64,000 bases of DNA from Gracilaria domingensis (GCA_022539475.1 VCMS01000013.1:248001-312000), one strand, 5' to 3'; shown: positions 33,187 to 42,993, counted from the stretch's first letter. The notes: generated by a model not told the origin, from the letters alone. Program-made: numbers and translations.

Positions 33187-36002
33187 CCGCTGTTATCTAC
33201 CCAAGTTTCATTTCAAACAACTGCTGCGCGCTCCTTGTGCTTCCCAGTTGTTGTGTGCTTGCGGAAATTGCATCCCCGTCTTCAGCTTGCATCCTCGTTC
33301 TACATGGTGTGCGTTATCGTATCGAGATGGCTCAAACGTTCAGTTTCGGCGTTCTCGCTACGATGTTTGTTATATGCTTTTGTTGTATGCTGCTCCCACT
33401 GCGTTGGTGAGAGGTCAATGCTTTATGTTAGCTCTATTTGTTCCACGATCAAATCTATCTCATCATATGCGAAACATATGGGCTAGCGCCTCCCGTCATG
33501 CGCATCTCGTAAACATGTTGGAGCCTTGTTAGAAATTGTGTTCACTTCTCTTTCTGGGTCTTACTGTTTTTGCAAGCGAAAAGCCGCGTATCTACTCAAC
33601 TATTCGCGTTCGTCTCAGCACGGTAATCATCTGCATTTTCTCGAGACGTTGCGCATTTCTGAAAGCATGACGAGAAACGCATTGCTCCCAGGGGGAGCTT
33701 GGGCTAAGCATTGTGACAGCGTCACAAGCGATTTGCCGAACTTACGCAGAAAATCAAAACGCCCCTATCACAGAAACTCTAATACTAATCAGGTTTTGTG
33801 CCTTGTTACCGTTCACACTTTCAGCTGACTCTGCAGCCTTGGAGACCTGGTAGGTGATTAATCTCGTGGCACTCTCCACTCGCAGAGCACAGCTGGACAT
33901 CATGTACCGCCGTACCCATGGTACGAAAGCGTCATCATGCCCCGTCCAACTCCCGAGACCCGCTTTCGAAGTGCTCGTTATCTGTGCGAAGTTCAGCGAG
34001 TTCGCATCGCCTGGTTTCGGCCGCATAGATTTCAGCAACGCAAAACAAGTGCTTCCAGCAAGTGTTTCACCAAGCTAATAATGCTTTAGACTTAGCTTTT
34101 CTAACCTCTCGATTTCTTCAAATAGAAAATAGGAAGCAGTCACCTTCCACATCACCATCATGGTGTACGATGATCGTATCAATGTAGGCGGGGGAGTTAA
34201 AAGAGGGGAAGGCTACCGCCCCATCATGAACGTCCAAGTTCCATACCTCTGTCGCAAAATCGGCACAGCGAGACACAAGGGGATGAGTAGCTAGGGTGGA
34301 AACCTAACTGAACACCGCCAAGAACAACAGCGTCCATATCTATGGTGCCACCTGTCGAAGAAAAAAAAGCCTTCCATGTTGCCGGGCCAGCCAAGGACGC
34401 TGTCCGTGACTTTTGTAAACATGACCTAAAAGGGGCTCACCCCACGGTTCAAGGTATGGGCAATATGGATATCCCCCGACGCCTCGGGCCAAGGGTTCGC
34501 GAGGTCTCTTGGCCCATGCGCGAGGTTTTGAGACATCTGCATTTCTAACGGCTGCTGTGTGCGCTAGTGAAGAACAACAAGAAACATGATGGAGTTACCC
34601 TGGAAGGAAGGGCCGCTTTGTGCAGCAAGTCAAACCATTCTGCCCCAAATTCTCTGACAGAGATACGATGCACACTCCCAAAGCGATCGAGGAAGGTCCG
34701 AAAAGATCCGCACATCGAGTGCTGAGCTGGACGGTGTGCATCGGAGACATACAAAACCAGCAAAGCTTAGCGCAAGCACAGCCAGACCGAACTGCTCTTT
34801 TTCAAAACTTTTTCTTCCACAACGAGACGCGACGTTGCTTCCCACGAGGGAGACTCGGATAACAAACTGACCACTCCGCAGCCACTCCGCAGCCACGAGT
34901 GTAAAGATGTAACTCGCTTGAAAGCCACTATAGAACCTCACAGCAAGTGCCGCTCCGACATTGATTGCTGAGCTGGATGATGTGGAATTCAAAACGTCAT
35001 GGCCAGCGAAGCTGAATGGCCGTACCGAATCTTCAAAACCGTGAAACCGCGAAAGAGTTTTTGCAGTGGTTCAAAACTGGCGAAAGATAATCATGTTCAT
35101 GTCCGTTAGGATGCTACATTCCATACCACAAAAGTCATATCTCGTCCGCCAATGACAAAATCGACGAGAAAAGTTGCATGTTCTAGTCCTTTAGCCTTCA
35201 GTGCCACTGAAATCCCATCTCATCCTCGAATGACAGAAATGAGCAAGAGCGAGCCTCATGCTCTCGTAGGACTGCCTTGAATGCTGCACGTTATCACCCG
35301 AATTCACCCTGAGGTGGACGTCCTCAATTCCAAGTGAAAAAGAATGAGCTTCGTATCCAGGATGCATTGTCGGGCAGTGAAGGCTTGGCCCGATTTGCAT
35401 TTGCATAGAAACGGATACACCTTTTGGATATGAAGGTAGACGAAGCCTGAACGCCACAAAAACAAGATGACAAAAAAAAAAAGCATAGGAAAGATAATAT
35501 AGCCCAGGCAGGCATCCTGTTTCAAATCCCGTGTAGTGCTGGTGATTGCCAGAACGTGGCGTCGCAGCTTGTAAGAAGATATCCGACACGCTTTCAAGAC
35601 ACCACTCGGCTGATTGGTGTTCATTCCAAACTGCCCGTTGCTTTAGGCATTGGTGTTTGGGACGAGGCAACGTGCTCGTCGGTCCTTGCCCACCTGTACT
35701 GGCATCGCCCGACATCATCGAACTCTTCATTCCACGCAGAGTTAAACCGCATCTCATCCTCGAAGCACAAAGATGAGCACCAATGTGAGAAGCACTCGAA
35801 CGGTTCGGGTCTAACCCAGTCTCAATGCCCACTTGTGCCCTAGGCGCTTGAAGCAACGCGGTATGGGCCGTTCGCGACAGGTGCCAGTATATCTCATAGC
35901 CCTGCCTCTCCTTCCTGCAACACGTTTTACGAAAGTCAGCAGTTCATCCCGTCACAGCAGGAACAGACTTGGTTCCTTGTGTTTTGTGAACGATGCTATC
36001 GC
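33187..36002. other. Intergenic region between convergent genes
   Basis: 2.8 kb without a recognisable gene. A 37-40-bp degenerate repeat occurs three times (about 35132, 35209 and 35741). The longest frame (35191-35856 minus) lacks an ATG at its start and overlaps these repeats. Confidence 0.5.
35132..35780. repeat. Three degenerate copies of a roughly 38-bp repeat
   Basis: Copies at about 35132-35168, 35209-35247 and 35741-35780 share a core close to CATCTCATCCTCGAA followed by ACA and ATGAGCA. The second and third share 15 consecutive bases. Confidence 0.45.
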
Positions 36003-37814
36003 TCACGTCTTTCCCGCAATTTGCTCAGCCCCGGACAACCAAGCCATGGCAGACGAGCAGCCAACAGAATCCACACACATTCCAATAGCCACATAAGCAC
36101 CATTCACTCTCAAGTCGTCGACATCTGCAAGTCCCCTATCACCAAGCAAAGCGCGCTGCATTGCACGTGACATACCGCCTTTCTGTTCACTCTCAGTGAC
36201 AACTTCCACACGTTCCTGACTAGCATCCTTCATGCTACTCTGCACACTCCACAACTTGGTCGCGTTGTTACCCAATACATTGTAAGCCTTCACCCTCGCG
36301 TTTCGCTGATGCACTGAAAGCGCAGCAAGTTCGTCGGCCGATTCCGTTACCTGCTTCACAATACGATCCGCATCCTCAATGCCACGGAACGGGGCCTTGT
36401 GTCGACGTGCAAGTGCACTGTTCAACACGATGTCAGATCCCACGGACATGCATCTCGACACGGTGGACGGGCATATGGCCGGTTCACCTTGCGGTCTACA
36501 GCCGCTGAGTGGTGCGCTTTTATGAATGCCAAGAAAGGCATCATATCGGCTATCATTTATGTCCCAACCGTCTTCCTGTCTGCTCGAATCTCGTCGCAAG
36601 GCTTGAATTCTTTGCTGAATGTCCTGTGCGTCCAGGTTGTGAAATGCAGTTACCCCGGGTGCACCGATGCGTTCAAGGAGGGCGGCAAGGTGATGATAGT
36701 CTGCATCATAACGCCAGCGTCCGTCACTCGAGAAGTGTACCTCCATCTTTGGAACATCCTCGCCAAACACGCTTGTACGCATCTGCAGCTGCATCGGTTT
36801 GGCGTCAATGTATTCCGCCGGAATACATGGTGTTCTGATCGCATTGGTGATGTCAATGGCCTGTTCCAACGCTGCTATACGCGCAGTTTCAACCGAAAAG
36901 TGCGACGCGACGCAAAGAAAATCGCGCTCGTGAAACGGGTCATCAAGCTGATCTCGTTTTCGAACGGCGACGGCACAGTAGTACAGATCATGTTCACGGC
37001 GCGCAGCGGCGCTGGACTCGAGGTCGAGAATCTCGCATTGCAGCGGTTCGTGGCAGTGGATGGGCAGCATAGGCGAACGTGCCTTTCTCCTTCTGGTGGA
37101 AACAAAGGACAGCTGGCTTCTGAACAAGGCAGACAACTGTCTCGCAAGCGTTTCCTGAAATTGCGGGACCTCCATATTGGCGCGCTGCACCATCTCGACA
37201 TGGCCGAACAGGGAATGACGCACGAACGAATGGGCCGCGGGCAAGGCAGAGTCAAGGTATATGGCGGCTGCCACTGCCTCGTACGCATTTGCCAAGGCGT
37301 TGATGTCGGTGTTGCATGTCAAGCCGGTTGCATAGTCGACGCCGCTGTGATCCATTCGATGGCGATGGGCGTGCGGAGGCAACGGTTTCTCCCACCTGAG
37401 GAGGGAATTAATACCAATGTTGTTGGCAGCAAGCGCCAGCCCGCGATTGCCAACCATGGCGCGCACCCACGCGGACGGCGTGGCATCGCGCACGAAGCGC
37501 GCAAGCTCGGACTGATGGTCGGCGGCATGCCACCTGAGCAGCTGCAAGGCGACGCTAGTGCCCACAACGCGGTCGCCCAAAAGCTCCAAGGTGTTGGGCC
37601 CAAGCGAGCGCTTGGGAAGATTCAGGGTGCGCTCGGCCCAGTTGGAAATGCTGGGGTGGGTGAGGGCGCGCAACAGCAGCGACCAGCTGCGAAAGTTGGG
37701 CACGTTCCAGGCGTTGAGAACGGAGCGCAGGTGAAGAATGTCCGCGTCCGTGGCCTGCATGACCTGGCTGACGTGGACGTCGGCTATGCGACGAATGCCG
37801 AGCGCGGAGCGCAT
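36003..37814 (-). CDS. RNase III-fold protein with altered catalytic site
   Basis: A 603-aa protein. The ATG at 37814 (MRSALGIRRIADVHVSQVMQ) is the first after the GC-rich promoter. An RNase III domain is recognised at about 45-190: LLLRALTHPS, the signature LELLGD (76-81, E77 and D81), and ANAYEAVAAAIYLD (175-188). In active RNase III the second acidic pair is D-x-x-E; here it is N176-x-x-E179, so one metal ligand is lost, as in the mitochondrial ribosomal L44 group. A following segment (about 255-340, with ARIAALEQAIDITNAI) may be a degenerate dsRNA-binding fold. The C-terminal 250 residues are unrecognised. A role in organellar rRNA processing or ribosome structure is inference. It diverges from the AdoMetDC gene. 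Confidence 0.7.
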   Translation of the reverse strand: MRSALGIRRIADVHVSQVMQATDADILHLRSVLNAWNVPNFRSWSLLLRALTHPSISNWAERTLNLPKRSLGPNTLELLGDRVVGTSVALQLLRWHAADHQSELARFVRDATPSAWVRAMVGNRGLALAANNIGINSLLRWEKPLPPHAHRHRMDHSGVDYATGLTCNTDINALANAYEAVAAAIYLDSALPAAHSFVRHSLFGHVEMVQRANMEVPQFQETLARQLSALFRSQLSFVSTRRRKARSPMLPIHCHEPLQCEILDLESSAAARREHDLYYCAVAVRKRDQLDDPFHERDFLCVASHFSVETARIAALEQAIDITNAIRTPCIPAEYIDAKPMQLQMRTSVFGEDVPKMEVHFSSDGRWRYDADYHHLAALLERIGAPGVTAFHNLDAQDIQQRIQALRRDSSRQEDGWDINDSRYDAFLGIHKSAPLSGCRPQGEPAICPSTVSRCMSVGSDIVLNSALARRHKAPFRGIEDADRIVKQVTESADELAALSVHQRNARVKAYNVLGNNATKLWSVQSSMKDASQERVEVVTESEQKGGMSRAMQRALLGDRGLADVDDLRVNGAYVAIGMCVDSVGCSSAMAWLSGAEQIAGKT

Positions 37815-38456
37815 GGCGGCGAGGTGACGACTGCGGGCGGCGGCGGCGCGCACCGCGCCGCCGCGGCGGCCGGCGCGACGGGGACGGCGGATCAACGAAG
37901 CGCGAGTTGATTCACGCGCGCGCACGTGTGGCGCGTGCACAGCTGCACAGCTGTGCCGCGGGTTTACAGCCGCCGCTGCGCGGAACGTGTGCACGCGAGG
38001 GCATGATGACTGATCTTTACAGCCGGCGCGCTCGACGTGGGAAACCCTCCACAACGGGCGCACACGCGTCCAATGAGCTGCGGGCGGCGGCGGCCACGCG
38101 CGCCACGCCGCCACGGCGGCGCGCTGTGCGGCGCCCATTGGCGCGTCAAGGCGCGCAGCCCATTCGGCACGGCGGCGGGCGGCAGCAAACACCAGCCATG
38201 AACGATCGTAGCGTGCACGTGCGCCCGCCGTCGGTGCCGCCGCCATGCGCGCAGACGCGCCGCAGCGCGGCGCGCGCCGCTCGCGAATCCGCGCCAGCTC
38301 ACCGACGTTGCGAAGGTACACCACCAACGCTGCCCGCCGCTGCACGCTCCATTCCCTCACTCCCTTACCGTATCCTGCCCGCTTGGTGCTCCACCGTCGG
38401 TGCTCCCCGCCCCCCCTTCTGCACTGCTCCACCCCCGTACATAGACATCGCCGTCC
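37815..38456. promoter_or_regulatory. Bidirectional promoter (RNase III-like/AdoMetDC)
   Basis: GC-rich spacer with CACGTG at 37923-37928 and CCAAT/ATTGG boxes near 38068 and 38138. It becomes pyrimidine-rich toward the uORF, consistent with the 5' leader of the AdoMetDC mRNA. Confidence 0.5.
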
Positions 38457-38615
38457 ATGCCTGCCCGTTCTTGCGCCGCCGCAGCCGCCTCTCGCGACCA
38501 TCTTCGATCGACGGCTTCCTCGCCCGACCGTACCTTCGAGGACACCTCCTTCTGGCTTGTGTTTCGGAAGTGGAGATCGGCCATATTCTCCGACTGCGAG
38601 AAGATACCTGGATAA
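38457..38615 (+). CDS. Upstream ORF of AdoMetDC, plant-type regulatory peptide
   Basis: A 52-codon ORF starting ATG CCT GCC CGT and ending TAA at 38613-38615, nine bases before the main ATG. Its C-terminus, FRKWRSAIFSDCEKIPG, aligns without gaps to the end of the conserved uORF peptide of plant S-adenosylmethionine decarboxylase mRNAs (KFRSAAYSNC...KPS pattern: shared K, RSA, S, C and P, with conservative W/F, F/Y and D/N changes). In plants this peptide stalls ribosomes when polyamines are high and represses the downstream enzyme. Position, length (plant uORF about 50 codons) and sequence all agree. The N-terminal half (Ala/Arg/Ser-rich) is not conserved. The plant-type tiny overlapping uORF is not seen. 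Confidence 0.85.
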   Translation: MPARSCAAAAASRDHLRSTASSPDRTFEDTSFWLVFRKWRSAIFSDCEKIPG

Positions 38616-38624
38616 CACCTACCC

Positions 38625-40763
38625 ATGTCGTCGGCTCCCGGTCCCCCTCCCTTCGAGGGCCCCGAGAAAAAGCTTTGCGTGCGCTTTCGCCCGCACCGCG
38701 ATCACCCCTGCGCCTCCTTGCGCGCCATGTCTCGCACTCGAGTTGACCTCATTTTGCAAAGCGCGTGTTGCTCCGTGCTGTCTGTCTGCCGCAACGCCCA
38801 TTTTGACGCCTACTTGTTGTCCGAGTCTTCCCTGTTTGTCGCCGACCACCTGTTTGTCATCAAGACCTGCGGCACCACTACTTTGCTCAACGCGCTTTCG
38901 CACATCTTCGACGCCGCTTCGGCGCTGCATCTGATCGCCGAGTCGCTGTCGTTTTCGCGCGTGCGCTACAGGTTTCCGCAGGCGCAGATGTTTCCGCACG
39001 ACGGCTTTGAGAACGAAGTGGCGTTCATCGACACCACGCTGGAAGCGAGCCGCATGCGCTTTGAAAAGTTTGTGCAAACTAGAAGCAACTGGTATCTGTA
39101 TCATGCGCGATTTGCGCGCGCCAAGTGCGATCAACACCGTCAGCATCGCACCACGTTGGACATTTACATGTTCGACTTGGACGAACACAGCATGTCCAAC
39201 TTTCGCTACCACCATCGTAAGCAGCTCATCGGCACCGACAACCGTCTCGCCGTGACCAAACAGAGCGGCGTAGCGCGCTTGCTGCATGACTGCGACGTGG
39301 TGGATGCGTTCAACTTCGCGCCGTGTGGCTACTCTATGAATGCACTCAGCTCGTACACGTACTCCACCGTGCACGCCACGCCAGAGCCGGACGCCTCCTA
39401 CGTCTCGTTTGAAGTGAGCGGCGACCCACACAGCGTATCGCTTCTGGTCGCCAAGGTGGTGCGATTGTTCAAACCCAAGTCGTTCACGCTGTCGCTACTG
39501 GCAGATATCGGCCACTATCACGAGCAGTGCCGCCATGTGGCCAAACTGCTTCAGGCCGACTTCAGCACCTCATGGCCGCTGAGCAAGATGGAGGTGGGCG
39601 ATATGCATGCTTCCGTTTGCTCGTTTCGAGCAAACGATCCCGCCACCCGCTTTGTTTCGAGCCCCATTCGGCCGCGCACTGACGGTATCGCGCTGCAGGT
39701 GGGCGAGCGGTTTGGAGCGCTTGCAGTTGAGGAGGGCGTGTCGGGCGTACAGCTGGCCGACAAGCTGTCGTCGCACAGCAGACGCGCGCGCGCGGGAGGC
39801 GCGACGCTCATGGTGGATCTGAGTAGCGTGGAGCGAGAGATGAGGCAGGTGTATCACGTTGTTGGGCCACAGGTGCAGCTGAGATACTTGGTGAAGGTGA
39901 ACGCGGCGCGTGGAATTCTGGCGGTTTTGAACGAGATGGGAGCGTGCTTCGAAGCGAGCGATGAGTTGGACGTAAGCGCGTTGGAGAGCGTGGGCGTTTG
40001 TCGGGAGCGGATTGTGCTGGTGTCGACGGTGGTGTGTGAGGAGATGGTGGGCAGAGTGGGCGCTGTGGCGGTGTTTGGCGGCGGCGCGACGGTGGAAATG
40101 GCGGCGCGGTGCGGCGTCGGCGTGGAGATTCGCGTGGTGGATGGCATTGTGTCGCAGCTTGATGAGGTGCTGAAGGAGGTTGCGCTGTGGGGCGCGCGCG
40201 TGAGCGGCGTGGCGTTTGATGGCGCGGTGAGCGTGACGGTGGCGAGGGGCGTTTTGAAGAGGGTTTGCCGCGCAGTGGGCGATACGCGTGTCCGAGTGGT
40301 GGTCGGGGAGATTGGGGAGCACGCGCGGTGCGCGGGCGGGGAGGAGGTGGCGCAGAGGGCGGAGCAGGTGCGCGTGGAGGGCGCGGACGTGCAGGCGGTG
40401 GCGACGGTGGGCGCGCGCGTGGTGCGGGAGGCGGTGAGCGTGCGGCTGGAGGTGGTGGGACGCAAGCGGCGCGAGGACGGGCCCGTGCTGTACTACCTGA
40501 GCGACGGCGCGTACGGCGTGCTCAACGCGGTGATGGTGAAGGGCGAGACGGCGCGCGTGAGCGCGGGCGGCGCGGGCGACGCCGTGCGCGCGGTGCTGTT
40601 CGGGCCCACGTGCGACAGCCTGGACGTGGTGTGGCGCGGCTGCGTGCGCGAGATGGGCGTGGGCGACGCGGTGGTGGTCAGCGGCGTGGCGCACTTTGGC
40701 GACGCGACGCGCTTCAACGGCTTTGGCGGCGGCGTGCGCACGTGCTACCTTGTGCGCAAGTGA
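38625..40763 (+). CDS. S-adenosylmethionine decarboxylase fused to an ODC-like domain
   Basis: A 712-aa fusion. Residues 1-345 are a complete eukaryotic AdoMetDC proenzyme: FEGPEK (10-15), the self-cleavage site LSESS with E67-S68 (the Ser becoming the pyruvoyl group), KTCGTT with C82, FAPCGYSMNAL with S237, and HATPEPDASYVSFE with H250. It makes decarboxylated AdoMet, the aminopropyl donor for spermidine and spermine. Residues about 365-712 are a fold-III ornithine-decarboxylase-like unit: MVDLSSV, the PLP Lys in YLVKVN (K424), YLSDGAYG (D627), GPTCDSLD (C663) and TRFNGF (696-700). However, the phosphate-binding His motif is VAFDGAV, the GGG loop is missing and EPGR reads EIGE. The first half is probably active; the second may be regulatory. 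The start is set by the FEGPEK motif. Confidence 0.88.
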   Translation: MSSAPGPPPFEGPEKKLCVRFRPHRDHPCASLRAMSRTRVDLILQSACCSVLSVCRNAHFDAYLLSESSLFVADHLFVIKTCGTTTLLNALSHIFDAASALHLIAESLSFSRVRYRFPQAQMFPHDGFENEVAFIDTTLEASRMRFEKFVQTRSNWYLYHARFARAKCDQHRQHRTTLDIYMFDLDEHSMSNFRYHHRKQLIGTDNRLAVTKQSGVARLLHDCDVVDAFNFAPCGYSMNALSSYTYSTVHATPEPDASYVSFEVSGDPHSVSLLVAKVVRLFKPKSFTLSLLADIGHYHEQCRHVAKLLQADFSTSWPLSKMEVGDMHASVCSFRANDPATRFVSSPIRPRTDGIALQVGERFGALAVEEGVSGVQLADKLSSHSRRARAGGATLMVDLSSVEREMRQVYHVVGPQVQLRYLVKVNAARGILAVLNEMGACFEASDELDVSALESVGVCRERIVLVSTVVCEEMVGRVGAVAVFGGGATVEMAARCGVGVEIRVVDGIVSQLDEVLKEVALWGARVSGVAFDGAVSVTVARGVLKRVCRAVGDTRVRVVVGEIGEHARCAGGEEVAQRAEQVRVEGADVQAVATVGARVVREAVSVRLEVVGRKRREDGPVLYYLSDGAYGVLNAVMVKGETARVSAGGAGDAVRAVLFGPTCDSLDVVWRGCVREMGVGDAVVVSGVAHFGDATRFNGFGGGVRTCYLVRK

Positions 40764-40782
40764 CCGCGGCGGGACAGCGCTG

Positions 40783-40820
40783 ATTCAATTACACCTGCCG
40801 CGCAACGTGTGTAATTGAAT
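40783..40820 (+). terminator. Hairpin just 3' of the AdoMetDC/ODC stop
   Basis: Twelve-base arms ATTCAATTACAC (40783-40794) and GTGTAATTGAAT (40809-40820), 20 bp after the stop codon. A role in 3'-end formation is possible but not shown. Confidence 0.4.
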
Positions 40821-40870
40821 GCCCCCCTGCCGCGCGCGCGTCTGTATGTGGCGCGCGAGCGTCTCGCAGC

Positions 40871-40930
40871 TGCTGTCGGCTGCTGGCGGCTGCTGGCGGC
40901 TGCTGGCGGCTGCTGGCGGCTGCTGGCGGC
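40871..40930. repeat. Decamer tandem repeat TGCTGGCGGC, six copies
   Basis: Six head-to-tail 10-bp units, the first slightly divergent, within the GC-rich island. Confidence 0.8.
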
Positions 40931-41723
40931 TGCACCCCGCGCCGAGTGACGCGCGCGCGCCGACTTGAAACGCCGCGCCAACGGCGCTCTCGAGTGTTCT
41001 GCGCGCTCTTTTGCTCCTCCGCGCCGTACGCTTGGCGCCCGCGCCGCGCTGCGCTGCGCTGCGCCGCGCGCGCAGAAGCGCTCGTTGCCAAGCGTGCGCT
41101 AGTGGCGTCGACTCTACGTTTCGGCTGCCGTGTCGACGCAGCGCGCGCCGTCCGCCGCGCCAATCACGTCATCCACGTAAACGCGCTCCGCGTAGTCGCC
41201 TTCCCATCTCGCGCTTACGTACTTGGCGCGCGAACCCCGCGCCCCCGCGCGTCGAGATTCCCGCGCCAAGTACGTCAGGCGCGCGCGCGTCGGCGGCGCG
41301 CGCGGGATGATGCGGGCGTCCACATCATCGCGCGCGCGACGCAGACGCGCGCTCGCGCGACCGCGCGCCGCGTTCCCGCCGCGCGCGCGCCGCCGCGCGC
41401 GCGTCCGCGCGGCACTCGCGGGCGTAGAGCATCGGCGGCGCGCGCGCCGACGGCGGCGGCGCGCGCGCGCAGGGAGTGCGTTCCGGGCGCCGCGCCAGTT
41501 AAGCGCAGCGCGCGGAGCAGAAAAACGCGCCCCGTAAATAGGCGCGCGTGGCGCGCACGCGCGCCGCAAAAGTTGGCAACCTCCCGCCTTCGGCTACGCA
41601 ACGCGTTTGGTTCACCGCCGCCTTCGTTTCCCGCGCTCCATCGTCTCCCATCGCTTGTGCCGTCGTCGTGACTTCTCCGATCCCCCCTCCCCCCTCCCCG
41701 TGTCCCGACGTGTCATTCGCCCG

Positions 41724-41731
41724 TATAAAAG
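41724..41731 (+). promoter_or_regulatory. TATA box
   Basis: TATAAAAG lies about 230 bp upstream of the zinc-finger ATG, with a pyrimidine-rich CACTTTCACTCTCACTC leader about 30 bp downstream, where transcription would start. Confidence 0.6.
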
Positions 41732-41954
41732 CCGGCGCCATGATCGAGCCGACGTACACACTTTCACTCTCACTCGCTCACGCACCCCCCGCTACTCGAG
41801 CCCTGTCATCCCCCCTCGTGCAGCCCTTCTTCGGTGCCGTCATCACTCGTGTTCTCCGCTTCCACCCCGTAGCACAGCTCTACTCGTATAGCTTTTGAGC
41901 GCTGTTCGCAGCCCACAAGATTCGCTCCGCACGTCGTCGTCACCGCCGTCTTCG

Positions 41955-42993
41955 ATGCCGTCTCCATCCGTACGATCGCCTACTCCTAGACTAACTTCAA
42001 TGCACGCCTCCACTGCCCCGTCTCGCGACCCCGTCGCTCTTCCGCCATCGTCTTTTGTGGCTCCCGTCTCCGACGCCGCCCCTCCTCATTCGGTGTCGAT
42101 GGTTTCTCGTCAGCACACCGCCACACTTCCGATGCCGCTTCATCATCGCCCAACTCCGCCGCCGCTGGCCTTCGCATCGTCGCTTTCATGCTCCCAGCAA
42201 GCTGATGTGGATCGCCAGCCTTCTTCTCAACAAGTGACGTATGCCTCTCACGTCATGCCGCGGCTACCGACGCTAGGAACGACTGTGCCTCACGGTTATG
42301 TTAGCGAGCCCTCACACTTCAATCGTCGTTTCGCTCCCCCTTCGACCCGACGTGTTGCAATCGACTCTCTTCTCGATGCCAGAACGCACGTGGATAACAT
42401 GCAAGCTTCGCAATCGCTCTTACCTCCAATCCAATCTCGTGTCGCGCCGATGCGAGACACAGCCAACATGTACAACAGTCAACGAAATAACATGTACCAG
42501 AGGTCCATGCGCCCTGGACAAGAGAATCGTATCCAAAGAAGACGTGCTGTAACCCGTATGATTCCGTGTCCGTATGAGAACTGTGAAAAGACCTTTTCAC
42601 GCAACTCTAACTTGAAAGGTACGTTTTGTAGCAACGGTTCGTGCGTTTCGGATATGCACCTGCTCCCAGTCAAGTTGAACTAACATTGAACATTTGATTT
42701 CGTTCCTATCCTCAGTGCACATGAGAATCCACACCGGCACGTTTCCGTTTGAATGCGATCGCTGCGACCGGAGATTCATGTGGTCATCTAGTCTTCATTG
42801 GCACACAAAGTGGCACGAGAAGCAATCGCCGCAGCAAGGAGCTGGCCCTGGACGCAAGTGCAATTGCCCATGCCCGCTCCACGACAGCGCTTCTCCTGTG
42901 TCACAAGTGACGGCTGATGGTGGCGAAGGAGAGCGTACTCCAAATGGTAGAGTAGGGAGTTCGCCGCAGTCTCCGGCGCGCTCGACGTCGTAG
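41955..42993 (+). CDS. Two-finger C2H2 zinc-finger protein, two exons
   Basis: Joined exons 41955-42618 and 42716-42993 encode 313 aa. The first exon is Ser/Pro-rich and ends within finger 1 (PYENCEKTFSRNSNLK). Removing the intron gives the canonical continuation VHMRIHTG followed by finger 2 (FECDRCDRRFMWSSSLHWH), so the splice is set by the zinc-finger consensus. A His/Cys-containing CNCPCPLHD lies after the fingers. The start is the first ATG in frame; the frame upstream is open only from a TTG. Two adjacent fingers with a TGTFPF linker resemble short plant or fungal regulators. The DNA target is unknown. A TATA box precedes it, unlike the divergent GC-island genes. Confidence 0.85.
42619..42715 (+). 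other. Spliceosomal intron
   Basis: 97-nt intron, phase 1: donor AAAG/GTACGT, branch-like ACTAAC at 42679-42684, acceptor CCTCAG/TG. It is supported by restoration of the C2H2 finger across the junction. Confidence 0.9.

Larger units (their letters stand above)
40764..41954. promoter_or_regulatory. GC-rich island, hairpins and promoter of the spliced zinc-finger gene
   Basis: After the AdoMetDC stop there is a hairpin (40783-40820), six TGCTGGCGGC decamers (about 40871-40930), and an inverted repeat with 14-bp arms (41217-41230 and 41262-41275). A TATA box follows (41724-41731), then a pyrimidine-rich leader. Confidence 0.55.

Noticed and set aside
35191..35856. 221-aa minus-strand frame
   Set aside because: It starts at TTG, overlaps degenerate direct repeats and shows no recognisable domain.
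37815..38618. N-terminal extension of the RNase III-like frame
   Set aside because: It runs through the promoter and over the AdoMetDC uORF on the other strand, and is Arg/Ala-rich.
39570..40694. 374-aa His/Ala-rich frame antisense to AdoMetDC/ODC
   Set aside because: It is a shadow of a strongly supported gene with recognised catalytic motifs.
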